64,000 nucleotides of DNA, taken from assembly GCA_964581535.1 (NCBI GenBank), contig CAZOOW010000001.1, positions 124,001-188,000 on the forward strand, in the 5' to 3' direction. The notes under the pieces are model-generated. The model searched no databases. It was not told the origin of the DNA and saw only the letters and a list, made by a program, of their open reading frames with translations. Shown here in pieces: positions 48,965 through 58,278 of the stretch (positions within the stretch are counted from its first letter, which is position 1; each line of letters begins with the position of its first letter). Source of the DNA: CAZOOW01 sp964581535 (lineage in GTDB: Bacteria > Patescibacteriota > Saccharimonadia > Saccharimonadales > Saccharimonadaceae). Position numbers and translations under genes: made by a program.

Positions 48965-50316
48965 AGATGTTCTACCTCACTATAGCCTATAATCGCTCCG
49001 GCGATAAGCCACCATGTCATACTGAGCGGATCATCAGCCCAAACGTGCAGAAAAAGACCGATGACGCTCAAACCGGCAAACGTCGAGAAGAGGGCGAGGT
49101 TGAGCCGTTGTTTCCATGAATACAAAAGACGAATCACTGCCGCTGTGGTAATACCGAGCCATGCCATTACGCCGACTATTCCGTATTCTTCGGCTATCTG
49201 CAGATAATAGTTTTCACTGATTTTTGGCGACGAGCCATAGTACGAAGCAGGTCCACTACAGCCAGCTCCACACCCCAGCGGATTTGCTGCTACACGCTGA
49301 ACACCGCGCACTTTCGCACTGGCATGGTCATCGAGGTTACCTTCAGTCAAATGGCTGTCATGTTCTGACGAGTGAAAAACCAGCAGACGGATGGTCGGAT
49401 TTGCGAGCGCTGCCGCGAGCGCGATACCACCACCGACAAGCGCGGCAAGGAAGAGCGGCAAGATGTAGGGACGGAGCGCTTTTCCATAACGCAGAAATCC
49501 CCATGTACCGACAGCAACAATCATCGCTAGCAGGGCGCTACGCGAAAACGAAACGATGATACCTGCAGCAATGATGCCGAGTATAAGGATTTTTATACGA
49601 CGTGACATCGGGACCGCAAGCGTAAATAGTAGGGCCATAACAAGATATGCTCCGTAATCGTTCGGTCCTCGAAGTGTTGCAAACGCACGTATTAGCTCGG
49701 GACTTTTTGCATCGATCTCGAGATATGGAGCAATTGTGACGCCTTTTTCGTATCCAAACGAGCTCAGAAAGTCCCGCGGGACGAGACTAACCTGCAGAAG
49801 GCCGAAAAGTGCTATGACGACACCGATACCAACGATATACTTTTGCACCTTAGCAAATGTTTTTTCATTGCTAAACGAACCAAAGCGAATCAACACAAAA
49901 CCTAGAAAAAAGACTACAAAATAGCGAAGATCCATGGCAAGCCCAGCAAGCGTTGCGCTGAGGCCATTCTTCTCCCACCAGACAATCGTCAGCAGTAGTA
50001 CTGCTGCAACAAATGCTGCGAGCATCTGCCATAAACGCTGACGAAGGTAGGATTTTAAAACCGAACTATGAAATCCGAGCCAGCCCAATACGACCAGCGT
50101 CTCGATGAAAATAACGATATCTTTCCATGATTTCCATAGCCACAACGGCCCAATATGCGTTCCTCCCCACGTGGACAAAAATGCATGAAAAGGTAAATAC
50201 ATCAGTAGCCCGGCTAGGCTTACATATAGTAATTTCTCGAGCCAGTTCGGTAGTCGTAGTCGTTCAGTGCGTTTCACTACTACTAATGGTACAATACCTC
50301 TATAGAGTTTTCTCAT
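48922..50316 (-). CDS. O-antigen ligase/polymerase-like membrane protein
   Basis: 464 residues (about 451 if GTG at 50275-50277 is used). Around 11 membrane helices. A long outer loop (about 310-375) contains HSSEHDSHLTEGNLDDHASA, followed by the RVAANPLGCGAGCSGPASYY segment, the conserved Wzy_C/WaaL region with a Gly-rich turn. It joins or polymerises glycan on the outside of the membrane. Its annotated ATG is only 2 bp from the opposing gene's ATG, so one of the two starts may be further in; see the promoter note at 50288. Confidence 0.82.
   Translation of the reverse strand: MRKLYRGIVPLVVVKRTERLRLPNWLEKLLYVSLAGLLMYLPFHAFLSTWGGTHIGPLWLWKSWKDIVIFIETLVVLGWLGFHSSVLKSYLRQRLWQMLAAFVAAVLLLTIVWWEKNGLSATLAGLAMDLRYFVVFFLGFVLIRFGSFSNEKTFAKVQKYIVGIGVVIALFGLLQVSLVPRDFLSSFGYEKGVTIAPYLEIDAKSPELIRAFATLRGPNDYGAYLVMALLFTLAVPMSRRIKILILGIIAAGIIVSFSRSALLAMIVAVGTWGFLRYGKALRPYILPLFLAALVGGGIALAAALANPTIRLLVFHSSEHDSHLTEGNLDDHASAKVRGVQRVAANPLGCGAGCSGPASYYGSSPKISENYYLQIAEEYGIVGVMAWLGITTAAVIRLLYSWKQRLNLALFSTFAGLSVIGLFLHVWADDPLSMTWWLIAGAIIGYSEVEHLWNKSKNNSRSKTL
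50288..50295 (+). promoter_or_regulatory. Extended -10 promoter of the priming transferase gene
   Basis: TGGTACAAT contains TG-n-TACAAT (extended -10), about 24 bp before ATG 50319. It lies inside the N-terminal codons of the opposing polymerase-like gene if that starts at 50316, which favours the downstream GTG start for that gene. Confidence 0.5.
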
Positions 50317-50318
50317 TT

Positions 50319-51743
50319 ATGCCTGTAAAAACCGTACGTCTCTACACTTTCGCACTCATCATTTTTGATGTGTTGGCGGTCGTTGCGGCCTTTGCAGTGG
50401 CTTACATCCTGCGGGTTCAGCTCGACCCTCGTCCGCTCGTCAACCAGATCAGTGCTCTGGACTTTCTAGTAACATTCGCCCAGCTACTGCCCTTCTGGCT
50501 TATCACGCTTTGGGGGCTAGGTCTCTATAACCCGTCCGTCTACCAAAAACGATTGACCGAAATGGGGAAGTTGCTTGTCGGATCGTTTATCGGTATTTTA
50601 CTCATCATCGCCTATGATTTTGTCATTGATGAGCCGATCTTTCCGGCTCGACTGGTTCCTGTATATGCCGGCATCGCAACATTTCTATTCTTGGTCGTCG
50701 GACGCGAACTATTACGGCTGATTCGCGATATTCTCTATCATTTCAACTACGGAACACAGCGGGTTATGGTCATCGGCAGTGGTGACGCGACGAAAGACAT
50801 CATTGAAAACCTGAATCGCACCACCAGCTCCGGTTATCGTGTCGTTGCCAGTGTTGGGGCAAAAGCCGGTGATCACGTTAAACATTATTCATCTCTCACG
50901 AATGCACTGAAAGACTTGGATTGGCTACACATCGATACCATTATCCAGACGAGCCTCGACGAAGACTCATCCCGCAATCAACGCATCATGGGCGCTGCTC
51001 AAGGCCGTCATATTCAGTACTGTTTCATACCGGGAGAGGCCGAGTTTTATAGCGGCAAAAACGAAATTGATGTGTTCCTCGGCTACCCTATCATCGCCGT
51101 GCATCAGACGCCCCTTATCGGCTGGGGAGAACTAGTCAAGCGTATTTTTGACCTGACGCTTATCGTGCTGACAAGCCCATTGTGGATACCGTTCATGGCG
51201 CTCATCGCACTCTTACAAAAAATCTTTAATCCCGGCCCGCTATTTTTCCTTAGCCCACGCCTCGGCTTGCATGAAAAAGATATTAATACCTATAAATTCC
51301 GGTCAATGAATGCTAAATATAGTGGCGAAGATGCAGCAAAAATCTTTCGTGACATGGGAAGGCCAGAACTCGCAGAAGAATACGAAAAGACCCGCAAAAT
51401 AGATAACGACCCCCGCATCACAACGTTTGGGAAATTCCTTCGGGCTACCTCAATCGACGAGCTGCCGCAGATTTTCAATGTTATCAAAGGTGAGATGAGC
51501 CTCGTTGGTCCGCGCCCTATTATCAAAGACGAACGGAAATTTTACAGCGACCGCGCCCCACTACTTTTCAGTGTCCGACCCGGTATCACTGGGCTTTGGC
51601 AAGTGTCAGGTCGCAGTGATTTGCCATTTGAAAAACGCGTCGAACTCGAGCTGTATTATGCACAGAACTGGTCGTTCTGGCTTGATATCAAAATTCTATT
51701 TCGAACTATCCGCGCAGTGCTAATCCGTAGCGGAGCACGGTAG
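50319..51743 (+). CDS. Undecaprenyl-phosphate sugar phosphotransferase (WcaJ/WbaP family)
   Basis: 474 residues from ATG 50319 (the longer frame to 50127 is antisense to the polymerase). Four N-terminal helices, a Rossmann-like CoA-binding middle domain (RVMVIGSGDATKDIIENLNR), a fifth helix, and the C-terminal bacterial sugar transferase domain: YKFRSMNAKY, RATSIDELPQIFNVIKGEM, SLVGPRPI, RPGITGLWQVSGRSDL. It transfers the first hexose-1-phosphate to undecaprenyl phosphate to start exopolysaccharide assembly. Confidence 0.93.
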   Translation: MPVKTVRLYTFALIIFDVLAVVAAFAVAYILRVQLDPRPLVNQISALDFLVTFAQLLPFWLITLWGLGLYNPSVYQKRLTEMGKLLVGSFIGILLIIAYDFVIDEPIFPARLVPVYAGIATFLFLVVGRELLRLIRDILYHFNYGTQRVMVIGSGDATKDIIENLNRTTSSGYRVVASVGAKAGDHVKHYSSLTNALKDLDWLHIDTIIQTSLDEDSSRNQRIMGAAQGRHIQYCFIPGEAEFYSGKNEIDVFLGYPIIAVHQTPLIGWGELVKRIFDLTLIVLTSPLWIPFMALIALLQKIFNPGPLFFLSPRLGLHEKDINTYKFRSMNAKYSGEDAAKIFRDMGRPELAEEYEKTRKIDNDPRITTFGKFLRATSIDELPQIFNVIKGEMSLVGPRPIIKDERKFYSDRAPLLFSVRPGITGLWQVSGRSDLPFEKRVELELYYAQNWSFWLDIKILFRTIRAVLIRSGAR

Positions 51744-52865
51744 ATGAAGCAGCCGCAGATTGCTATTGTTTGTGATTTTCTGACGACGATGGGCGGAGCT
51801 GAAAACGTCGTCCTGGCACTCCATGAAGCGTTTCCAAACGCACCGATCTATACCGCCATTCATAACGAAAAAAACGTTCCGGCATTTGCCAAAACGGATG
51901 TGCGGACTTCTCGACTGCAAAAAATGCCCGCAAAGCTGCGAAGTTATCACAAACTTTTCCCGACCATGGCCGTTCGTGCGATGCGAAAACTTGATCTCGA
52001 TGAGTTCGACATCATTATTGCCAGCTCGTACCTGCATGGACACCAGATTAAAAAAACGCGGCCCAATCAGACTCTGATTTGCTACATGCACACACCGCCG
52101 CGTTACTACTGGAGTCATTATGACGAATATCGCCGCGACCCAGGCTACGGCAAGCTGAACCCGGTCGTTCGTGCATTGATGCCGTTGCTGGTTCCTAGAC
52201 AGCGAAAACTTGATCTCGAAGCTACTAAGAATGTTGATGTGTTTATCGCAAATTCCAGCGAAACACAGTCCCGGATTTTAAAATATTATGGCCGCAAAAG
52301 CACGGTTGTCTATCCCCCGGTTGAAACAAATCGCTTTGCGCCTGCGCGCGAACGAGGCGAACACTACGTTACAGTCGGTCGACAACTACCGTATAAACGC
52401 CACGACCTTGCGGTTGCCGCCTGCACGAAACTCAGTTTGCCGCTGATCGTGTTTGGCAGCGGACCGGCACATATAAAATTGAAACGCATTGCAGGGCCGA
52501 CTATAGACTTCCGCACCGATAGGTTCGGCAACGCCTCCGACAAAGAACTTGAAAAAGCACTGACGAGCGCTAAAGGCTTCATTTATCCGGCCGAGGAAGA
52601 TTTTGGAATCGTCAGTGTCGAGGCGCTTGCGGCAGGAGCGCCCGTGATCGGCTTTGCCCGCGCCGGTACGCTCGACATAGTTCAAGACGGCGAAACCGGC
52701 GCATTGTTCCAAAATCAAACAGTTGAAGATGTTGTCTCAGCCATTAAAAGAGCTGAGTCGATACGTTTTTTCCCAAGCAAACTGAACCGCCGCGCGAAGC
52801 GTTTTGATAAAACATTGTTTCTGACCAAAATACGCAAGATAGTTCAAGACTCTACTCAACCGTAA
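51744..52865 (+). CDS. Glycosyltransferase family 4
   Basis: 373 residues, GT-B fold. N-terminal domain starts IAIVCDFLTTMGGAENVVLAL with the GG turn. C-terminal domain has VTVGRQLPYKRHDLAVAACT and the catalytic ExxxxxxE motif in AEEDFGIVSVEALAAGAPVIG. It follows the priming transferase without any gap, so it probably adds the second sugar of the repeat unit. Its 3' end overlaps glmS by 14 nt tail to tail. Confidence 0.93.
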   Translation: MKQPQIAIVCDFLTTMGGAENVVLALHEAFPNAPIYTAIHNEKNVPAFAKTDVRTSRLQKMPAKLRSYHKLFPTMAVRAMRKLDLDEFDIIIASSYLHGHQIKKTRPNQTLICYMHTPPRYYWSHYDEYRRDPGYGKLNPVVRALMPLLVPRQRKLDLEATKNVDVFIANSSETQSRILKYYGRKSTVVYPPVETNRFAPARERGEHYVTVGRQLPYKRHDLAVAACTKLSLPLIVFGSGPAHIKLKRIAGPTIDFRTDRFGNASDKELEKALTSAKGFIYPAEEDFGIVSVEALAAGAPVIGFARAGTLDIVQDGETGALFQNQTVEDVVSAIKRAESIRFFPSKLNRRAKRFDKTLFLTKIRKIVQDSTQP

Positions 52866-54678
52866 CTGACTTTGCCAAGTTACGCGGCTGGTCAACATCA
52901 TTACCTCTTTCGACAGAGACGTAGTATGCGAAAAGCTGACTCACGATGTTAAACAGCAGTGGCGTAAAGTATTTTAGTTTCGTGGTGATACGAACCACTT
53001 CTTCCGCATTGATACGTTTGTCAGTATCCGTCACTACGATAGCGTGCGCTCCACGGGCATTCATCTCGATCAAGTTGCTCTGGGTTTTTTCATACAGCCA
53101 GTTGTCCTGAAGGTAGCAGACTTCGAAGAACGTGTCGTCAATGAGTGCTATCGGACCATGCTTTAACTCCCCGGCCGCGTAGCCTTCAGCCTGAATGTAG
53201 CTGATTTCCTTAAGTTTCAGTGCTCCTTCGAGTGCAATCGGGAAATTCGTATCACGCCCGATATAGAGCGCGTGTGAATACTTTGCATATTTTTTTGCTA
53301 GTTTCTTTATCTCGGCAGGTTTTAACTCGAGAACTTTTTCGATTTCTCGTGGCAGAGCATCAAGTTCGCGAATATACTCGTCAAGCTCGCGGTTGCCGAG
53401 GCCTTTAGCTTGTGCCAGCATCAGCCCGAATATCACCATCGCGACCACCTGCGAAGTAAATGCCTTTGTGCTGGCGACGGATATCTCGGCACCTACGTGA
53501 ACATAGACACCGCCATCGACTTCACGCGCAATAGTCGAACCGACAGCGTTCACAACACCAAGGCACTTTACCCCGCGACGTTTTAGCTCCTGCAAGCACG
53601 CTAACGTATCAGCAGTCTCTCCGGACTGAGAAACGATCAGTGCGACGCTGTTTTTCGGCACATGAAACGATCGGTAGCGTAGCTCCGAGGCGATATATGA
53701 ATTGACGCTGATGCCATCGACAAACTGTTCGATATAGTACCCGGCGAGTAATCCCGCATAATACGCCGTCCCACAGCCAATAACCATGACATTTTCTACC
53801 CGACGAAGTTCATCGTCGCTCATATTTAGGCCACCGAGTTTTGCCCGGTGCGTTTCAACATCGACACGGCCACTCAGTGTCGCCCGTAAACTATCGGGCT
53901 GCTCCATAATCTCCTTCAGAAGAAAATGGTCATAACCTTTTTTCTGTATCGACTGCAAGTCAAGCTCTAACGTCTCGATATTTGCATCGACCGCATGCGC
54001 CTCGATATCAAAGAGCTGCACTCCATCTCGCGTACAGAGCGCCATTTCCCCGTCCTGAAGATAAATAACTTTGTCGGTATGGCCGACAAGCGCAGATGCA
54101 TCACTCGCGATATACGTTTCATCTTCGCCGACACCGACGATCAGCGGACTGCCCTTACGGGCGACGACGATTTCGTTCGGATTTTTCACACTCATCACTG
54201 CTATTCCGTAGGCCCCGACGACCATTCCGAGTGCTCCGCTAACTGCTTCAAGCAGCGTGTCTGATTTTTGATAGAGAGAGTCGATGAGCGCCGTCAGAAC
54301 TTCCGTATCAGTATCGCTCTTAAATATATAGTCCTGTTTTGCGAGTGCTGTTTTTAAGTCCTGATAATTTTCAATGATTCCGTTATGCACGAGGTAGATA
54401 TCGCCAGCCGAGTGTGGGTGAGCATTGCGCTTGCTCGGCTCCCCGTGTGTCGCCCAACGGGTATGGCCTATGCCGCACGTATCGGCGGTGGTATGACTCG
54501 ACATTTTTGTTTCCAGCTCAGCGACTTTTCCTTTTGCTCGAAGGAGCGTTGGCTTGCTTCCGACATCCATCGTCATAATCCCGGCGCTGTCATAGCCCCG
54601 ATACTCCAAACGTTTAAGCCCGCTGATCAAATAATTCTGAGCGTTTTTATCACCGATATAGCCAACGATTCCGCACAT
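52852..54678 (-). CDS. glmS: Glutamine--fructose-6-phosphate aminotransferase
   Basis: 608 residues, normal length. Ntn-type glutaminase domain with catalytic Cys2 (MCGIVGYIGD), RGYDSAG, GIGHTRWATHG. Two SIS domains follow (IASELRYRS; SQSGETADTLACL; HVGAEISVASTKAFTSQ) and the C-terminus ends NLAKSVTVE. It makes glucosamine-6-phosphate for peptidoglycan and amino-sugar glycans, feeding the surrounding pathway. Confidence 0.97.
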   Translation of the reverse strand: MCGIVGYIGDKNAQNYLISGLKRLEYRGYDSAGIMTMDVGSKPTLLRAKGKVAELETKMSSHTTADTCGIGHTRWATHGEPSKRNAHPHSAGDIYLVHNGIIENYQDLKTALAKQDYIFKSDTDTEVLTALIDSLYQKSDTLLEAVSGALGMVVGAYGIAVMSVKNPNEIVVARKGSPLIVGVGEDETYIASDASALVGHTDKVIYLQDGEMALCTRDGVQLFDIEAHAVDANIETLELDLQSIQKKGYDHFLLKEIMEQPDSLRATLSGRVDVETHRAKLGGLNMSDDELRRVENVMVIGCGTAYYAGLLAGYYIEQFVDGISVNSYIASELRYRSFHVPKNSVALIVSQSGETADTLACLQELKRRGVKCLGVVNAVGSTIAREVDGGVYVHVGAEISVASTKAFTSQVVAMVIFGLMLAQAKGLGNRELDEYIRELDALPREIEKVLELKPAEIKKLAKKYAKYSHALYIGRDTNFPIALEGALKLKEISYIQAEGYAAGELKHGPIALIDDTFFEVCYLQDNWLYEKTQSNLIEMNARGAHAIVVTDTDKRINAEEVVRITTKLKYFTPLLFNIVSQLFAYYVSVERGNDVDQPRNLAKSVTVE

Positions 54679-54716
54679 ATGTTTCCTTTCGTGAGGAGCT
54701 AATGCTTCATGCTTAC

Positions 54717-54745
54717 GGTATATGTCAAAATAGTTGTGTTGTCAA
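54717..54745 (-). promoter_or_regulatory. Sigma-70 promoter of glmS
   Basis: Minus-strand TTGACA (54740-54745), 17 bp, TATACC (54717-54722). The leader is about 30 nt with AGGAAAC near the ATG; no glmS ribozyme is visible, as expected from such a short leader. Confidence 0.65.
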
Positions 54746-54787
54746 CAAAATATTTAAATTTTTGCAAAAAGTATGAATTACAACATA

Positions 54788-55229
54788 TTAGTACTTTTCG
54801 TGTCCGGTTTCCCGGTTAATACGAGTTGAGCTGTCGTACTTTTCAGCACCACCGACTCCAAATACGAGATGTATGTTATGTTTCATGCAGACTTCGGTTT
54901 CAGGTATTTCGCTTGTTGTATTTCTATCTCCTCCGTTAGCGAAGATAAGCGTATCGCCAGGATGTTGGCCGGCAATCATATCCAAGGTATGAGTAACTGA
55001 CGGATCCTTATCGATGGAAAGAACGACATGATCAACGCCTTTGAGCGCCCGCATAAGCCGCAACCTGTTCTGCTCATCCAGGATAATCTTCCCCTTTTTT
55101 TTGCCGCTGCTGTTTATCGTTATTAACGATAACTATCAGATACTCCCCCAGCCGTGCTGCTGCCTCTATCATATCCAGATGTCCGCCATGGAGGGGGTTG
55201 AAATACCCGCTGACTATCACTCGTTTCAT
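54788..55229 (-). pseudogene. Cytidylyltransferase-like nucleotidyltransferase, frameshifted
   Basis: The N-terminal half starts at ATG 55227-55229: KRVIVSGYFNPLHGGHLDMI has the HxGH-type nucleotidyltransferase motif (HGGH), continuing to IVNNDKQQRQKKG. An A8G4 homopolymer (about 55091-55102) then shifts the frame to a stop at 55074. The other frame continues with KIILDEQNRLRLMRALKGVD to TLIFANGGDR and the C-terminus at 54788. Removing one base would restore a protein of about 147 residues of the RfaE2/TagD type, which activates a sugar or polyol phosphate with CTP or ATP. Confidence 0.7.
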
Positions 55230-55269
55230 ACAACCGAGTATACTAAACACGTACACAAAAGGAGGTACC

Positions 55270-56613
55270 GTGTCAGGCATCGCATCTATATTCAAAGCCT
55301 ACGATATCCGAGGCAAAGTCGGAACAGAGCTCAGCGAAGAACTAGTCGAAAAAGTCGGGCAAAGTTTTGCAAAGTGGCTTAAAAGCCCAGGTCCAATAGT
55401 TATCGGGCATGATATGCGCCCAGATTCACGACAGCTAGCTGATGCTTTCATACGCGGAGCCTTACGAGCCGAACGTGATGTTATCGACATTGGCATGGTG
55501 ACGTCCGACATGGCGGTTTTTGGGGTTGAGCATTTTTCTGCAGCTGGTGCAGCCATCATCACCGCAAGTCACAATCCGGGTGAATATAACGGTATCAAGC
55601 TATTCGACAATACACCCAAGACAATAGGTCTAGAGCAAGGGTTAGCCGCCATCCGCGACGATGTTCTTAATGATCAGGAACTTGTAGAAAATAGTCAAAG
55701 CGGTTCGCTCACTAAACAGGCTATCCTTGATGAATGGGTAGATTATTGCCTTGATTTCGTTAACACCGCCACCTTCACGCCATCTAAAATTGCTATTGAC
55801 TGCGGCAACGGTATGGCTGGTATCGTATTAGAAAAGCTCCTCACCCGCTTACCTTTTGACGTTAAAAAGTTGTTTTTTGAACCCGATGGAACTTTTCCAA
55901 ACCACGAAGCAAACCCACAAAAACTCGAAACACTTGCCGACCTGCAAAAAACTGTTCGTGAAAACGAATGCGTTTTAGGTATAGCTTTCGATGGCGACGG
56001 GGACCGCATGGCAATGATAGACGAGAACGGCATGCCCGTTACAGGAAGCGAGATGATGTCACTGCTCGCATCAAAGTATTCTGACACAGCCCGCCCCTCG
56101 TTCGTGTATGAGGTACGGACGTCACGGGCTATCGTTAAAAAGCTGGAGGAAAAAGGCTTTCATTCGATTCGATCAAAAGCCGGACGCAGTAATATCGGAG
56201 AGGTCATGCGCGCAAACAATGCCGTTTTCGGTGGCGAAACAACAGGACACTTCTTCTTTAAGGACTACTGGTCGAACGATTCAGGGATGCTGAGCATGAT
56301 GGTTGCACTGGAACAAATCTTTCAGCAAACTAAGCCTTTTTCAGAATTAATCCGTGAGGAGCATGCTACAAATCCTATGATTCCTGAGACCAATTTCGAG
56401 GTTGAAAACGCTGACAATTCCATCACGGCCATATCGCACGCATTTGCAGAATATCCTCAAGACACGCTGGATGGACTATCGATTACCGGGGACGGTTGGT
56501 GGTTCAACATCAGAAAGAGCAACACAGAGCCCCTTATTCGCCTGAATGCTGAAGCGGACACGCAGCAAAAACTTGGGGAGATTGTCAGCAAGGTCACAGC
56601 TCTCATTGCATAA
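55270..56613 (+). CDS. Phosphomannomutase/phosphoglucomutase
   Basis: 447 residues from GTG 55270 with an ideal AGGAGG at 55260-55265; the longer frame to 55198 is rejected. Alpha-D-phosphohexomutase signatures: phosphoserine loop TASHNPGEYNG, metal loop DGDGDRMAM, sugar-specificity loop GGETTGHFFF, and phosphate-binding RKSNTEPLIRLN. It interconverts hexose-6-phosphate and hexose-1-phosphate, supplying glucose-1-phosphate for RmlA or mannose-1-phosphate. Confidence 0.94.
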   Translation: MSGIASIFKAYDIRGKVGTELSEELVEKVGQSFAKWLKSPGPIVIGHDMRPDSRQLADAFIRGALRAERDVIDIGMVTSDMAVFGVEHFSAAGAAIITASHNPGEYNGIKLFDNTPKTIGLEQGLAAIRDDVLNDQELVENSQSGSLTKQAILDEWVDYCLDFVNTATFTPSKIAIDCGNGMAGIVLEKLLTRLPFDVKKLFFEPDGTFPNHEANPQKLETLADLQKTVRENECVLGIAFDGDGDRMAMIDENGMPVTGSEMMSLLASKYSDTARPSFVYEVRTSRAIVKKLEEKGFHSIRSKAGRSNIGEVMRANNAVFGGETTGHFFFKDYWSNDSGMLSMMVALEQIFQQTKPFSELIREEHATNPMIPETNFEVENADNSITAISHAFAEYPQDTLDGLSITGDGWWFNIRKSNTEPLIRLNAEADTQQKLGEIVSKVTALIA

Positions 56614-56679
56614 ATCGTTGTACTATTCACACAACTATGTTTTGTTTATTTATACAATGATTCTGTTCGATATTAAAGG

Positions 56680-56685
56680 TATAAT
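56680..56685 (+). promoter_or_regulatory. -10 box of the rml operon, leaderless
   Basis: A consensus TATAAT ends 6 nt before ATG 56692, with a weak ATGATT -35 at 17 bp. The operon message would start at or near the ATG. Confidence 0.5.
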
Positions 56686-56691
56686 AATTAC

Positions 56692-57705
56692 ATGACAAAA
56701 CTGCTAGTAACTGGGGGAGCAGGGTTCATTGGGTCGAACTTTGTTTACTATACCCTGAAAAATAGACCCGAGTATCAAATAACGGTCATCGATAAACTGA
56801 CGTATGCCGGTAATCCTGATAACCTCAAGCCGGTACTAGATAAAATTGAATTCGTTACAGGCGATATATGTGACGCTGAACTTATGGATAAGCTCGTTAG
56901 TGAGACTGATATAGTCGTCCATTTTGCAGCCGAAAGCCACAACGACAACAGTTTACGCGACCCGTGGCCGTTTATAAACACCAACATTGTCGGTACGTAT
57001 ACGATACTCGAAGCGGTGCGAAAACATGGCAAACGCCTCCACCATATATCGACCGATGAAGTATTCGGTGATCTAGAACTTGATGACCCTAATCGGTTCA
57101 ATGAAACAACTTCGTATGAGCCTTCCAGCCCCTACTCTGCGAGCAAAGCTGGTTCCGACCATCTGGTTCGTGCATGGGTGAGGAGTTTCGGAATCAAAGC
57201 GACTATCTCTAACTGCTCAAACAACTACGGCCCATACCAACACATAGAAAAATTTATTCCGAGACAAATAACAAATATTCTGAGTGACATTAAACCAAAA
57301 CTATACGGTACAGGCGAACAAGTACGAGACTGGATTCATGTCGATGATCATAACTCTGCGGTTCATCTCATCCTCGACAAAGGACAGCTCGGTGATACCT
57401 ACATAATTGGGGCCGACAACGACCACGTAAACAACAAAATGGTTATCGAACTGCTCTGTGAGCTGATGGGTAAAGGCAAAGACTGGTACGAGCACGTCAA
57501 TGACCGGCCGGGCCACGATATGCGCTACGCTATGGACTCCTCCAAACTGAAACGTGAGCTGGACTGGAAGCCGCAGTACACAGATACTGAAACCGGTATG
57601 CGCGATGGTCTGCAGCAAACCATCGACTGGTACACGGACAACCGCGAATGGTGGGAATCACAAAAAGCCGAGACAGAGGCTAACTATGCGAAACAGGGCC
57701 AGTAG
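56692..57705 (+). CDS. rmlB: dTDP-glucose 4,6-dehydratase
   Basis: 337 residues. Extended SDR with TGGAGFIGSNFVYY, HFAAESHNDNSL, STDEVFGDLE, PYSASKAGSDH (catalytic YxxxK) and NCSNNYGPYQ. It makes dTDP-4-keto-6-deoxyglucose, step two of dTDP-rhamnose synthesis. First gene of the rmlBCDA operon (next gene 3 nt later). Confidence 0.96.
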   Translation: MTKLLVTGGAGFIGSNFVYYTLKNRPEYQITVIDKLTYAGNPDNLKPVLDKIEFVTGDICDAELMDKLVSETDIVVHFAAESHNDNSLRDPWPFINTNIVGTYTILEAVRKHGKRLHHISTDEVFGDLELDDPNRFNETTSYEPSSPYSASKAGSDHLVRAWVRSFGIKATISNCSNNYGPYQHIEKFIPRQITNILSDIKPKLYGTGEQVRDWIHVDDHNSAVHLILDKGQLGDTYIIGADNDHVNNKMVIELLCELMGKGKDWYEHVNDRPGHDMRYAMDSSKLKRELDWKPQYTDTETGMRDGLQQTIDWYTDNREWWESQKAETEANYAKQGQ

Positions 57706-57708
57706 GAT

Positions 57709-58278
57709 ATGAGTTTTAACCCGAACGTCTATAACGAGCTGACTGTTACCGAATCACCCATCCCTGGCATGTTTGTCGTCAAACTGCCCGTTCATGGTGA
57801 CAATCGCGGTTGGTTCAAAGAGAACTATCAGAAAGAAAAAATGGAAGCGCTTGGTCTACCCGAATTTAATGTCGTACAAAATAACTTCAGTTTCAATGAC
57901 AAGCGCGGTGCAACTCGCGGGCTACATGCAGAACCGTGGGAAAAGTTCATATCAGTCGCAAACAACTCAGTTTTTGGTGCTTGGGTTGATCTTCGTAAAG
58001 GAAACAGTTTCGGAAAGACGTTTTCTATAGAAATAAACCCTGGCGTAGCTGTTTTTGTTCCACGTGGCGTGGCGAACGGCTACCAAACACTTGAAGATAA
58101 TGTCACCTATACGTATCTAGTAAACGAACACTGGTCACCTGAGGCAAACTATACATTCGTAAACTTATTCGATCCTTCACTGAATATCAGTTGGCCAATA
58201 GTACGTGAGCAGGCTATTATTTCAGAAAAAGATGCAGCCCACCCCTGCCTCGAAAATGTAACACCTATGGAGTATTAG
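57709..58278 (+). CDS. rmlC: dTDP-4-dehydrorhamnose 3,5-epimerase-like protein
   Basis: 189 residues, cupin fold. GATRGLHAEPWEKFISV carries the catalytic His (RGLH), then FGAWVDLRKGNSFGKTFSIE, and VFVPRGVANGYQTL, where the common FAHGF motif has Asn instead of His. This matches a known subfamily found in actinobacteria and CPR. It epimerises the 4-keto sugar at C3 and C5. Stop and next start are adjacent. Confidence 0.9.
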   Translation: MSFNPNVYNELTVTESPIPGMFVVKLPVHGDNRGWFKENYQKEKMEALGLPEFNVVQNNFSFNDKRGATRGLHAEPWEKFISVANNSVFGAWVDLRKGNSFGKTFSIEINPGVAVFVPRGVANGYQTLEDNVTYTYLVNEHWSPEANYTFVNLFDPSLNISWPIVREQAIISEKDAAHPCLENVTPMEY

